NCBI GenBank assembly: GCA_017995875.1
Contig: JAGOIB010000056.1
Span: 6,246 to 12,788, forward strand
Length of the DNA: 6,543 nucleotides
DNA from: Saprospiraceae bacterium
GTDB lineage: Bacteria > Bacteroidota > Bacteroidia > Chitinophagales > Saprospiraceae
Direction of reading: 5' to 3'
Shown here piece by piece: positions 1 to 6,286 of this stretch (position 1 is the first letter of the stretch; each line of letters starts with the position of its first letter). A program made the translations under genes and the position numbers. The notes below the pieces were generated by a model, which did not search any database, was not told where the DNA came from, and saw nothing but the letters and a program-made list of their open reading frames with translations.

Positions 1-131
1 ATAAGTATGTTGTTGTATCACAATTTTTTGATTCAATTCAGTTACAGTGTCAACCACCTTGGAGAGTGGGGATTTTTTATTCACAACAGGACAAGTTTTT
101 AATGATGTCTATCTTCAGGAAACCACCAACA
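1..131. other. Left margin without a firm gene; possible partial ORF
   Basis: This stretch lies downstream of the beta-helix gene and holds no convincing gene. On the minus strand a frame stays open from a GTG codon at 84-82 to the left edge (28 codons, beginning MNKKSPLSKVVDTV). Its composition looks protein-like, so it could be the start of a gene running off the window, but it lacks an ATG. On the plus strand a frame enters from the left edge and stops at about base 102 (ending HNRTSF), which could equally be a gene tail. The two cannot both be likely and neither is firm. No hairpin followed by a T-run is visible as a terminator for the beta-helix gene. Confidence 0.25.
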
Positions 132-1601
132 TCACTGTATATATAATTTCCGGATCAGTATTTCCCGGCCAACGGTCATCATAACAAAATACAGACCATT
201 ATTCCGTCCTGAAAGATCAATTGTATTTTTTCCGGCTTGAAGGGCTTGAATCAAAACCACTTTTCCGGATAGATCTAACAGCGATAAATGACCGGATTGG
301 ATATCATTTATTTCAAAATCAACATGAACGAGACCAGCGGCAGGATTTGGATAAAGTTTAATGCCATCCACACCGGTTTCTTTTATATGCAGGGGTAATG
401 CATATTCATATGCACCGATATCAAGGAGTCCATTGATGGCTCTTATGGAAAAAGAGTATTGATCAACATATTCAAGCGAGGGGTTTAGTGAATATCCATG
501 GACGATCTTCGAAACGTCAACACCCTTATCAACAACAATAGCATCCGGCAAAAGATGATAGTCATAATTGGTTTCATCCTGAAACCCAAAAGCGGAAAGG
601 CTATTGTTGATTGCATTGTTTGATGAATCCATCACAGCCGCAGTCCCAATAAATAAACCGCCTGTTTTAGCGCCGGCAAAAATATTGTTCTTTACAAAAA
701 GGGTGTCAGTACCGTTTGCCACCTGGATAAAACTACCGGTTGTTTTCTTGTTTATAAAACTATTGCTGCAACAGTACAGGACATGAGGGGCAGGATTGGT
801 GAGGCCCTCTAATCCGTAGCCAAGTAAATTGCTATTGGCGGAGTTAGGGCCTTGCTCGATAATATTTCCTACGATAACGCTGGTACCACCATTGGGCAAA
901 TCTATAGTACGGCTATCTTCACTCCCTTCGTTGGCAATTCGATTGTACAAGATGAAGTTGTATGTCGCACGGCTTTTCAATTCGTGTCCCTCTGCGATGG
1001 CATCATGACTGTAATTAAAGCGGAAGACCAGCGTATCAATATGATTGATATAAATGTTATGTTGGTAGCCGGGGTTGAAGGTGCTTCCACTGTTTAGAAA
1101 CTCGCAATATTCAATGGTCGTTTTGCAATTAGGAATGTTGCCTCCGAGTATACCCATTTCATTACCATTGAAGGTGCAGTTGGACACCCACAAATTGGCT
1201 CCCTCCTGCCTGATCCCTGCACCGTTGTTGTCCTGCACTACGGCATTGGCAAACTCAATATTATCCACGTGGACATTTGATCCGCTGATGACGAAAATTC
1301 CCTTACCGTTGACCATGTCGTTGGCGATGATGCTTCCCGCTTCGAGACGAGGACGGCCACCAATACCAGCGATATATAGATTGTTTTTATTCCAGATGAC
1401 CTGAGGATCGTTGATATACGTGGCAAAATCAATGAGGATAGTATCTCCTGCCTGAACGAGAGGAGCCACCTGGCTACAATATGTATACGTTCTGGTCGGG
1501 CCAACATTCCACGTGGTGGCGTGTGTTGATATGGAATGAAAAACTGCAAGAATTGACAGTAGTGCCCGAATAGTGTTGGATATAGGACAGGGTGTTGACA
1601 T
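132..1601 (-). CDS. Secreted right-handed parallel beta-helix protein with T9SS type A sorting domain
   Basis: This 489-residue protein is exported and probably binds or cleaves a polysaccharide outside the cell; the substrate is unknown. Residues 1-28 form a signal peptide with a hydrophobic stretch near 13-25 and a likely cut after T-H-A. Residues about 40-400 show short beta-strand repeats rich in N, G and I typical of pectate-lyase-like beta-helices. They include GHELKSRA (205-212), DLPNGG (234-239) and GNIIEQGP (245-252), which I recall as conserved in many uncharacterised beta-helix proteins. DIGAYEY (394-400) closes the helix. The last 74 residues (LYPNP at 416-420 to the final KLYIQ) form a T9SS type A sorting domain. 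The frame extends upstream to a GTG at 1652-1650, but I chose the ATG at 1601-1599. It starts a proper signal peptide, and the likely promoter overlaps the GTG. No catalytic residues can be assigned, so it may be a binding or structural protein. Confidence 0.9.
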   Translation of the reverse strand: MSTPCPISNTIRALLSILAVFHSISTHATTWNVGPTRTYTYCSQVAPLVQAGDTILIDFATYINDPQVIWNKNNLYIAGIGGRPRLEAGSIIANDMVNGKGIFVISGSNVHVDNIEFANAVVQDNNGAGIRQEGANLWVSNCTFNGNEMGILGGNIPNCKTTIEYCEFLNSGSTFNPGYQHNIYINHIDTLVFRFNYSHDAIAEGHELKSRATYNFILYNRIANEGSEDSRTIDLPNGGTSVIVGNIIEQGPNSANSNLLGYGLEGLTNPAPHVLYCCSNSFINKKTTGSFIQVANGTDTLFVKNNIFAGAKTGGLFIGTAAVMDSSNNAINNSLSAFGFQDETNYDYHLLPDAIVVDKGVDVSKIVHGYSLNPSLEYVDQYSFSIRAINGLLDIGAYEYALPLHIKETGVDGIKLYPNPAAGLVHVDFEINDIQSGHLSLLDLSGKVVLIQALQAGKNTIDLSGRNNGLYFVMMTVGREILIRKLYIQ

Positions 1602-1640
1602 GGCTTGATCAATTGTGTTAAATACATGATAGGTTAAATT

Positions 1641-1648
1641 CAAAAGTA
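1641..1648 (-). promoter_or_regulatory. Candidate Bacteroidota -7 promoter element for the beta-helix gene
   Basis: On the minus strand this reads TACTTTTG, an exact match to the TAnnTTTG -7 element of Bacteroidota. It implies a start of transcription near 1633-1636 and a leader of about 33 bases before the ATG at 1601. No good TTTG or TTG -33 element lies 19-21 bases upstream, so the call rests on the -7 box and its position. The opposite, plus-strand gene shows no equally good box in this intergenic region. Confidence 0.45.
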
Positions 1649-1757
1649 ACACAACAGGAAGGAATAGGTACGACAGAAAGGTGTATTAATCGATTGATGC
1701 ACCTCCAAATACATTCTTTTCCCTAATTTCCGCACCGAATTGATAAAGTTTACAACC

Positions 1758-3419
1758 ATGATCCTGAAACAGATTCAACAACTACTTACGCTTGCTTTTG
1801 TGGCTATAGCGATTTCTTGCGGTCCCGCAAAAATGGAACCGGTAGAAAGCAATTCCGCTCCGGCATTTGATCAAAATCTGCTGAGTAAGTATATCCCGGT
1901 TACACTTTCATCTGACCTAAGTACTTTATCCCCAAAAGAGAAGGAAATTCTTTCACTCTTGATTGATGTAGGCAAAATTATAGATGAAATGTATTGGTAT
2001 GAATCCTATGGTTCACGGGATTCATTGCTCCAGGCTATACAGGATCCCGGTGCCAGAAAATTTGTGGAGATCAATTATGGTCCCTGGGACAAATTAGCGG
2101 GCGATGCACCCTTTCTCCCCGGAATCAGTGCCAGGCCAGCAGGGGCTAATTTTTATCCGGCAGATATGTCAAAGGAAGAATTTGAAGCGGCAGATTTGCC
2201 GGATAAGAAGTCCATGTATACTTTTTTGAAGAGGGATGAAAGCGGAAAGCTTATGACCGTGCCTTATCATAAGCAGTTTGCAAAAGAAGTTGCCAGGATT
2301 TCAACGCTTTTGAAGAAGGCGTCAGAACTGGCCGAAAATCCTGAACTCAAAAACTACTTAAATCTCCGGGCAGAGGCATTTCTGACGGATGATTACTATG
2401 CCAGTGATATTGCGTGGATGGATATGAAGACCAACCGTATAGACATTATCACCGGCCCGATCGAAACCTATGAGGACCAGCTCTTCGGGTATAAGGCATC
2501 GCACGAAACGTATGTGCTGATAAAAGATATGGAATGGAGTAAACGTCTTGAAAAATACGCAGCATTTCTTCCTTCTTTACAACAGGGATTACCTGTGGAG
2601 GAAAAGTATAAAAAGGAAAAACCAGGCATGGACAGCCAGTTGGCTGCGTTTGATGTGGTGTATTATGCCGGAGATTGCAACGCAGGAGGAAAGACCATTG
2701 CTGTAAACCTTCCAAATGACGAAAAGGTACAACTCGAAAAAGGTACTCGCAGATCACAACTCAAAAATGCGATGCAGGCTAAATTTGATAAGATCTTAGT
2801 ACCTATTGCTGCCGAGTTAATAGATTCATCGCAGGTGAAGTATATCAACTTTGATGCTTTTTTTGCCAACACCATGTTTCACGAAGTAGCACACGGTCTT
2901 GGGATTAAAAACACCATCAACGGACAAGGTACAGTGAGGGATGCGCTGAAAGAAAATGGTTCAGCACTTGAAGAGGGCAAGGCAGATATTCTCGGTATTT
3001 ACATGGTGACAGAATTACATAAGCGCGGTGAGTTGAAAGGCGATATAAAGGAATACTACACTACGTTTATGGCCAGCATATTCAGGTCAGTGCGCTTTGG
3101 TGCCTCCAGTGCCCACGGTATCGCCAACATGATACGCTTTACCTTCTTTAAAGAAATGGGGGCCTTTGAACGCAACCCGGAAACAAACACCTACAAAATC
3201 AACTTTGATAAAATGCAGGAAGCGATCAATGCACTTTCTGCAAAAATTCTGAAGTTGCAGGGGGATGGTGATTATGATGGGGTATCAAAACTGGTGAAAG
3301 AAATGGCTGTTATTACTCCTGAATTGCAGGCCGATCTTGACAGGCTTGGTGAAAAAGGTATTCCGGTTGATATTACATTTGAACAAGGAGCAGCAGTATT
3401 GGGCTTACTGGAACAATAA
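1758..3419 (+). CDS. Dipeptidyl peptidase III-type (M49) zinc peptidase, lipoprotein
   Basis: This 553-residue protein is predicted to be a zinc metallopeptidase of the DPP III family, which removes dipeptides from the N-terminus of short peptides. Its signal peptide (residues 1-20) ends in a lipobox A-I-S before Cys21, so it should be a lipid-anchored protein of the cell envelope. The active site is HEVAH at 375-379 (zinc ligands His375 and His379, catalytic Glu376), followed by EEGKAD at 405-410, where Glu406 is the expected third ligand. FRSVRFG followed by an AHG motif lies further on. Classical DPP III has a six-residue HExxGH motif; the HExxHG form and the roughly 27-residue gap to the EE motif resemble the shorter subfamily that includes the M49 domain of plant Nudix-M49 fusions, as I recall them. 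No Nudix domain is present. The frame extends to a TTG at 1740, but the ATG at 1758 gives a normal signal peptide. Homologues are sometimes misnamed dihydrofolate reductase or Zn-dependent hydrolase. Confidence 0.88.
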   Translation: MILKQIQQLLTLAFVAIAISCGPAKMEPVESNSAPAFDQNLLSKYIPVTLSSDLSTLSPKEKEILSLLIDVGKIIDEMYWYESYGSRDSLLQAIQDPGARKFVEINYGPWDKLAGDAPFLPGISARPAGANFYPADMSKEEFEAADLPDKKSMYTFLKRDESGKLMTVPYHKQFAKEVARISTLLKKASELAENPELKNYLNLRAEAFLTDDYYASDIAWMDMKTNRIDIITGPIETYEDQLFGYKASHETYVLIKDMEWSKRLEKYAAFLPSLQQGLPVEEKYKKEKPGMDSQLAAFDVVYYAGDCNAGGKTIAVNLPNDEKVQLEKGTRRSQLKNAMQAKFDKILVPIAAELIDSSQVKYINFDAFFANTMFHEVAHGLGIKNTINGQGTVRDALKENGSALEEGKADILGIYMVTELHKRGELKGDIKEYYTTFMASIFRSVRFGASSAHGIANMIRFTFFKEMGAFERNPETNTYKINFDKMQEAINALSAKILKLQGDGDYDGVSKLVKEMAVITPELQADLDRLGEKGIPVDITFEQGAAVLGLLEQ

Positions 3420-3432
3420 GGACAGGTATTTT

Positions 3433-4716
3433 TTACACAGATTCCGGCTTTCTATATTGCAGTCGCTGCGAAACCAACAGGCTCATGATTGCAAAAGAGG
3501 TAAACAGAAAGAATCCTGTTTGCAAGGATGATTTGTTTGTGGTCAGTATATCAATCTTGCTTGTGAGCCCTTCTAATTGATTTAATTGTTCTGACAGGAT
3601 TCCGCTGAATCCAATATAGGACATAAAGATGGCGACGACCATCACATCTGCCATGGACCATTTACCCGTTCTAAAAACCATGAAGCTAATGAACCGGCTT
3701 TTTTGGGAAGCCGGACGATAGATAAAGGCTAAGGAGGAGAGCAGTTTTGCAATCGGGAAGAGCACACTAAATAACAACACCAGAAAACCAACTGCCAGCA
3801 CATCCATCTTTCCCTGTTGCAACATGAGGCGAACTACTTCAAGGATACTCTTGCTTTTGTAGTAGAGCACCTGATCAGTAAAGGAAACCTTCTCGCCAAG
3901 AAGCGTGAAGGACATTTCTTCAATGCGTGCATCAATTTCGATCATAGGGAGTAATAACCCCGCGCCGAGAAGGCAAAAACAAATCATGGTGTAAAGCAGG
4001 AACTCCTTATCCGAGATCGATCCGGTCGACAGAATCATCACGCCGCCCAACAGGATTAAAACAAAAAGAACAATCAGATACAGACGGGAATCATGATCTG
4101 CGCTTGCTATTTCTGATTGCAGCCCAGCGATCGTTTTATTCCTATCCCCGAAGTTATATTGCGCAAGAATCCGGTTGTGCTCTGCGTAGTCAATTTTAGA
4201 GAACGTCTTATCGGTATATTCAGAAAGCTTATCTACAATATAGCCCTTCACCTTGTCTCTGTTTCCTGGATCATTGAGAAATTCAAGGATCTGGTCAGTA
4301 ATGATTGGGACATCTTTTTTTATCTTATCAAATACACCAAAAAGCTCAGCACCCATATTTTGAAATAGACCTCCAATTGATTTTGAGTTGTCCTCATAAT
4401 ATCGTTCTTCAAAGTCAGAAACAGCCTTTGTGAGAAAAGCAGAAATCTTACCCTTCATCTCTTTTCGCTGATCAGGCGAAAAGTTGAGTTCCTCAATCTT
4501 TTTACTGATGATGCTTGCCAGGATTACTTTCCATTCGTCAACACTGAACAGGCCATATTTTATTTTGGAAAGCTCAACCAGATCTTCTTTCAGAATCTGT
4601 CGATCACGCTGGATGGAATATACATTGAGTGCACAATAGCATATGCCCGCAAATGTGCAAGCCAACAAAAGAAAACGGAATGACTTTGTCCGTGAAACCA
4701 GGAAGATTAATCCCAT
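3433..4716 (-). CDS. PqiA-type (paraquat-inducible protein A family) integral membrane protein
   Basis: This 427-residue inner-membrane protein carries one PqiA domain. One membrane segment lies at about 13-34. A long hydrophilic, mostly helical region follows (35-205), and then five more segments at about 212-230, 238-258, 306-332, 354-374 and 400-417. The family signatures are FPIAKLLSSL (320-329) and GKWSMADVMVVA (351-362), close to the FPxxKL and GKWSMxDVxVVA motifs of PqiA and YebS. In Proteobacteria these proteins work with MCE-domain proteins in lipid transport between membranes; no MCE or PqiC gene is in this window, so that role is not shown here. Classical PqiA chains also contain CxxC zinc-ribbon pairs, which this protein lacks. 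Its ATG overlaps the end of the upstream CxxC protein gene by 10 bp, which suggests translational coupling. The stop lies 13 bp from the converging peptidase gene, with no terminator visible. The 35-205 region matches nothing I recognise. Confidence 0.8.
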   Translation of the reverse strand: MGLIFLVSRTKSFRFLLLACTFAGICYCALNVYSIQRDRQILKEDLVELSKIKYGLFSVDEWKVILASIISKKIEELNFSPDQRKEMKGKISAFLTKAVSDFEERYYEDNSKSIGGLFQNMGAELFGVFDKIKKDVPIITDQILEFLNDPGNRDKVKGYIVDKLSEYTDKTFSKIDYAEHNRILAQYNFGDRNKTIAGLQSEIASADHDSRLYLIVLFVLILLGGVMILSTGSISDKEFLLYTMICFCLLGAGLLLPMIEIDARIEEMSFTLLGEKVSFTDQVLYYKSKSILEVVRLMLQQGKMDVLAVGFLVLLFSVLFPIAKLLSSLAFIYRPASQKSRFISFMVFRTGKWSMADVMVVAIFMSYIGFSGILSEQLNQLEGLTSKIDILTTNKSSLQTGFFLFTSFAIMSLLVSQRLQYRKPESV

Positions 4717-5012
4717 TGGCCGATAGGTTCAAAAGATAGCGTGTACTTTTTACATCGTGGGCATTGATTATTTTCAGGACTTAGAAACACATCAAAATCC
4801 TGAATAAAGCCATCTTTGTTTTCCCCTTTGAACATTTTCGGATCATGATAGAAATCACAGTTCTTATTATCCGGACCAGTGAGGATGATCTCGTTTGTTT
4901 GAGGATCACTGGCTAATAGTCGCGGCGAAGAGCTACGCATACCTGAGCCAAAAAAGAGGTTTTCTTTCTTATAACCGCAGGCAGTACAGAATGCTGAAAG
5001 GATAACGCCCAA
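4707..5012 (-). CDS. Small protein with two CxxC pairs (zinc-ribbon-like), unknown function
   Basis: I do not recognise a named family for this 101-residue protein. It has no signal peptide or membrane segment, so it should be cytoplasmic. CTACGY at 9-14 and CPRCKK at 84-89 give two Cys-x2-Cys knuckles about 70 residues apart, enough to bind one zinc ion if they come together; Cys52 is a lone extra cysteine. The middle is polar. The start is a TTG at 5012-5010: no ATG lies upstream in frame before a stop, and the next ATG (residue 25) would remove the first CxxC pair. It begins 49 bp after the stop of thrB and ends 10 bp inside the PqiA-type gene, so the three genes are probably co-transcribed. 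The coupling to a PqiA-type gene suggests a partner role, possibly standing in for the zinc ribbons normally fused to PqiA; this is inference. Confidence 0.7.
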   Translation of the reverse strand: MGVILSAFCTACGYKKENLFFGSGMRSSSPRLLASDPQTNEIILTGPDNKNCDFYHDPKMFKGENKDGFIQDFDVFLSPENNQCPRCKKYTLSFEPIGQWD

Positions 5013-5035
5013 TGTGTCAGAGGTTTTAGATCTAA

Positions 5036-5043
5036 CAAATATA
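5036..5043 (-). promoter_or_regulatory. Candidate internal -7 promoter element before the CxxC protein gene
   Basis: On the minus strand this reads TATATTTG, an exact TAnnTTTG match. It sits in the 49-bp gap after thrB and would give a leader of about 18-20 bases before the TTG start at 5012. A TTG lies 24 bases further upstream, slightly too far for the usual 19-21 spacing. It may let the CxxC and PqiA-type genes be expressed apart from thrB. A match in AT-rich DNA can also arise by chance. Confidence 0.3.
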
Positions 5044-5061
5044 CTGAAACATTATAAGGCG

Positions 5062-5994
5062 TCACATCAACACTGTCCCTTCCTGATTAAATGCACCAAC
5101 AAAAGTTCGTGATTCTAATTTGTGCTGATCATAAATCAGCTTCATTGCTTCGGCAATGCCTTCTGCCATAAGTTTCTCCTGACACAAGGCAAAAATGGCA
5201 GGCCCTGCACCACTGATGCTGCAGCCAAGCGCTCCAAGTTTTAAAGCGGTTTCTTTGATGATATCAAAATGGGGAATGAGATGCTTACGTTGAGCCTCGA
5301 TGATGTGATCTTCCATTGATCGCTTTACAAGTTCAAGATTACTGTTGTGCATACCTATCACAAAGGACCCAAGATTGGCGGCTTGATGAACCATTGATTC
5401 AAGTGGCACATCAGGACGTAAAATAGTACGTGCTGATTTGGTGGAAATGAGCATATCAGGAAGTAATATGGCCATAAACAAACCCGGTGGTGTATAGATC
5501 CTGTGATAATCATACGTATTGATATCACGGATGAGTACCAATCCTCCAATCATGGCAGGTACTATGTTGTCTCCATGTCTCGATCCGCTGGCGCAGACTT
5601 CTCCATCAAGTGCAAATGGAATGAGTGATCTTTTATCAAGTGGGCGGTTGAGTAATTCGTTGACCAAAACAGCTGCAGCAGTAGCGCTCGAGGCACTACT
5701 GCCCAGGCCACTGCCTCCCGGAATGTTTTTGTTGATACGAAGCTCAAGACCACGGCCTTCCTCTCCAAGGTATTTTAGCAAAGAAGTTGCTGTAATGCCT
5801 GCTATGTTCTGATCCACTTCGTATGGAATCCCATTTTTATATCCCTTGATCTCTACGATCCGCACACCCGGTTTATCAACCCATCGCCCGATAATCTCAT
5901 CAGAAATAATATCTACAGCTACCCCTAACGTGTCAAATCCACAAGCGAGATTTGAAACAGAAGCAGGAGCAATTACTTTTAAACCAGTATTCAT
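5062..5994 (-). CDS. thrB: Homoserine kinase (threonine biosynthesis)
   Basis: Homoserine kinase phosphorylates L-homoserine with ATP to O-phosphohomoserine, the step before threonine synthase; it acts in the cytoplasm. At 310 residues it has the usual family length. All three GHMP-kinase motifs are present: the N-terminal substrate motif PASVSNLACGFDTLG at 10-24, the glycine-rich ATP loop PGGSGLGSSASSATAA at 92-107, and the C-terminal GCSISGAGPA at 257-266. The frame is intact, with an ATG at 5994-5992 and a TGA at 5064-5062. No Shine-Dalgarno sequence precedes the ATG, as is normal in Bacteroidota. A 7-bp tandem repeat array ends only 6 bases upstream and probably forms most of the mRNA leader. 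In many Bacteroidota thrB sits between thrA and thrC; here neither is visible, and the next genes downstream are the CxxC protein and the PqiA-type protein. Identification is secure. Confidence 0.96.
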   Translation of the reverse strand: MNTGLKVIAPASVSNLACGFDTLGVAVDIISDEIIGRWVDKPGVRIVEIKGYKNGIPYEVDQNIAGITATSLLKYLGEEGRGLELRINKNIPGGSGLGSSASSATAAAVLVNELLNRPLDKRSLIPFALDGEVCASGSRHGDNIVPAMIGGLVLIRDINTYDYHRIYTPPGLFMAILLPDMLISTKSARTILRPDVPLESMVHQAANLGSFVIGMHNSNLELVKRSMEDHIIEAQRKHLIPHFDIIKETALKLGALGCSISGAGPAIFALCQEKLMAEGIAEAMKLIYDQHKLESRTFVGAFNQEGTVLM

Positions 5995-6000
5995 GGAAAG

Positions 6001-6152
6001 TTAGCAGTTAGAAACTAGCAGTTAGTAGTTAGCAGTTAGTAGTTAGCAGTTAGTAGTTAGTAGTTAGTAGTTAGTAGTTAGCAGTTAGTAGTTAGCAGTT
6101 AGTAGTTAGCAGTTAGCAGTTAGTAGTTAGTAGTTAGTAGTTAGTAGTTAGT
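6001..6152. repeat. 7-bp tandem repeat array (AGTTAGY) just upstream of thrB
   Basis: From 6020 to 6152 there are 19 uninterrupted 7-bp units reading AGTTAGT (13) or AGTTAGC (6). The C-type units start at 6027, 6041, 6076, 6090, 6104 and 6111. Bases 6001-6019 hold a degenerate edge (TTAGC, AGTTAGA, AACTAGC). The degenerate units lie on the thrB side, as expected if growth and shrinkage happen in the pure core. Because the unit is not a multiple of three and contains TAG on one strand and TAA on the other, the array stops all six reading frames. On the thrB strand the unit reads RCTAACT and would form a C/A/U-rich leader with little structure. Such arrays are prone to copy-number change by strand slippage. 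Confidence 0.97.
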
Positions 6153-6165
6153 AGTTTTTGGAGAA

Positions 6166-6173
6166 TAAAGATA
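6166..6173 (-). promoter_or_regulatory. Weak candidate -7 promoter element for thrB
   Basis: The minus strand reads TATCTTTA here, one base short of TAnnTTTG. A TTTG lies upstream inside the AT-rich hairpin, but at a spacing of about 24 bases instead of 19-21. If used, transcription would begin close to 6160, and the thrB leader would be almost entirely the heptamer array. Confidence 0.2.
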
Positions 6174-6178
6174 TCGCT

Positions 6179-6202
6179 TTTTGAAGTTTTTTAACTTCAA
6201 AA
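6179..6202. repeat. Perfect AT-rich inverted repeat (10-bp stem, 4-base loop)
   Basis: TTTTGAAGTT at 6179-6188 pairs perfectly with AACTTCAAAA at 6193-6202 around a TTTT loop. Neither strand has a run of T after the stem, so it is not a standard terminator. It lies 27 bp beyond the heptamer array on the upstream side of thrB. It could be a protein-binding site, part of a mobile element end, or a weak RNA hairpin. Confidence 0.6.
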
Positions 6203-6213
6203 CAATATTAGTA

Positions 6214-6228
6214 ACACAACCATTGTGT
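6214..6228. repeat. Short inverted repeat (6-bp stem, CCA loop)
   Basis: ACACAA at 6214-6219 pairs with TTGTGT at 6223-6228. Beyond one A-A mismatch the pairing goes on weakly. A stem of this size can occur by chance; it is listed because it is one of four inverted repeats within about 95 bases. Confidence 0.35.
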
Positions 6229-6237
6229 AATTACGAA

Positions 6238-6273
6238 TGGCAGTCTGTGACTGCCAGGTAAGAGTTATAACTC
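6238..6273. repeat. REP-like pair: GC-richer hairpin plus 12-bp palindrome
   Basis: TGGCAGTC at 6238-6245 pairs perfectly with GACTGCCA at 6249-6256 around a TGT loop. Six bases later, GAGTTATAACTC at 6262-6273 is a perfect palindrome. A compact GC-richer stem-loop in an AT-rich intergenic region, next to a second palindrome, is the usual form of REP-type dispersed repeats. No copy elsewhere in this window was found, so dispersal is not shown. No T-run follows on either strand, so it is not a clear terminator. Confidence 0.55.
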
Positions 6274-6286
6274 GCACACACACCTC

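Noticed and set aside
1605..1616. Shared 12-mer TTGATCAATTGT at 1605-1616 and 6505-6516
   Set aside because: About one such 12-base match is expected by chance in a window of this size, more in AT-rich DNA, and the surrounding bases do not match.
1238..1627. Minus-strand open frame of 129 codons, and several others inside the beta-helix gene
   Set aside because: They are out-of-frame shadows of a gene with a clear signal peptide, repeats and T9SS tail.
3427..3434. Run of six T between the converging genes as a terminator
   Set aside because: No stable stem-loop precedes it on the plus strand.
5519..5812. Plus-strand open frame of 97 codons inside thrB
   Set aside because: It is antisense to the conserved GHMP-kinase ATP loop of an intact thrB and has no features of its own.
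6001..6152. Heptamer array as a CRISPR array or as a spliceosomal branch-point sequence (UACUAAC on the minus strand)
   Set aside because: Units are 7 bp with no spacers, and this is bacterial DNA; the likeness to the yeast branch point follows from the short repeat.
6179..6202. AT-rich hairpin as an intrinsic terminator
   Set aside because: No T-run follows the stem on either strand and the stem is poor in G and C.
6210..6220. AGTAACACAAC also found at 1645-1655 next to the beta-helix promoter, suggesting a common operator
   Set aside because: Several 11-base matches are expected by chance here, and the copy near thrB is not placed at the same distance from a promoter box.
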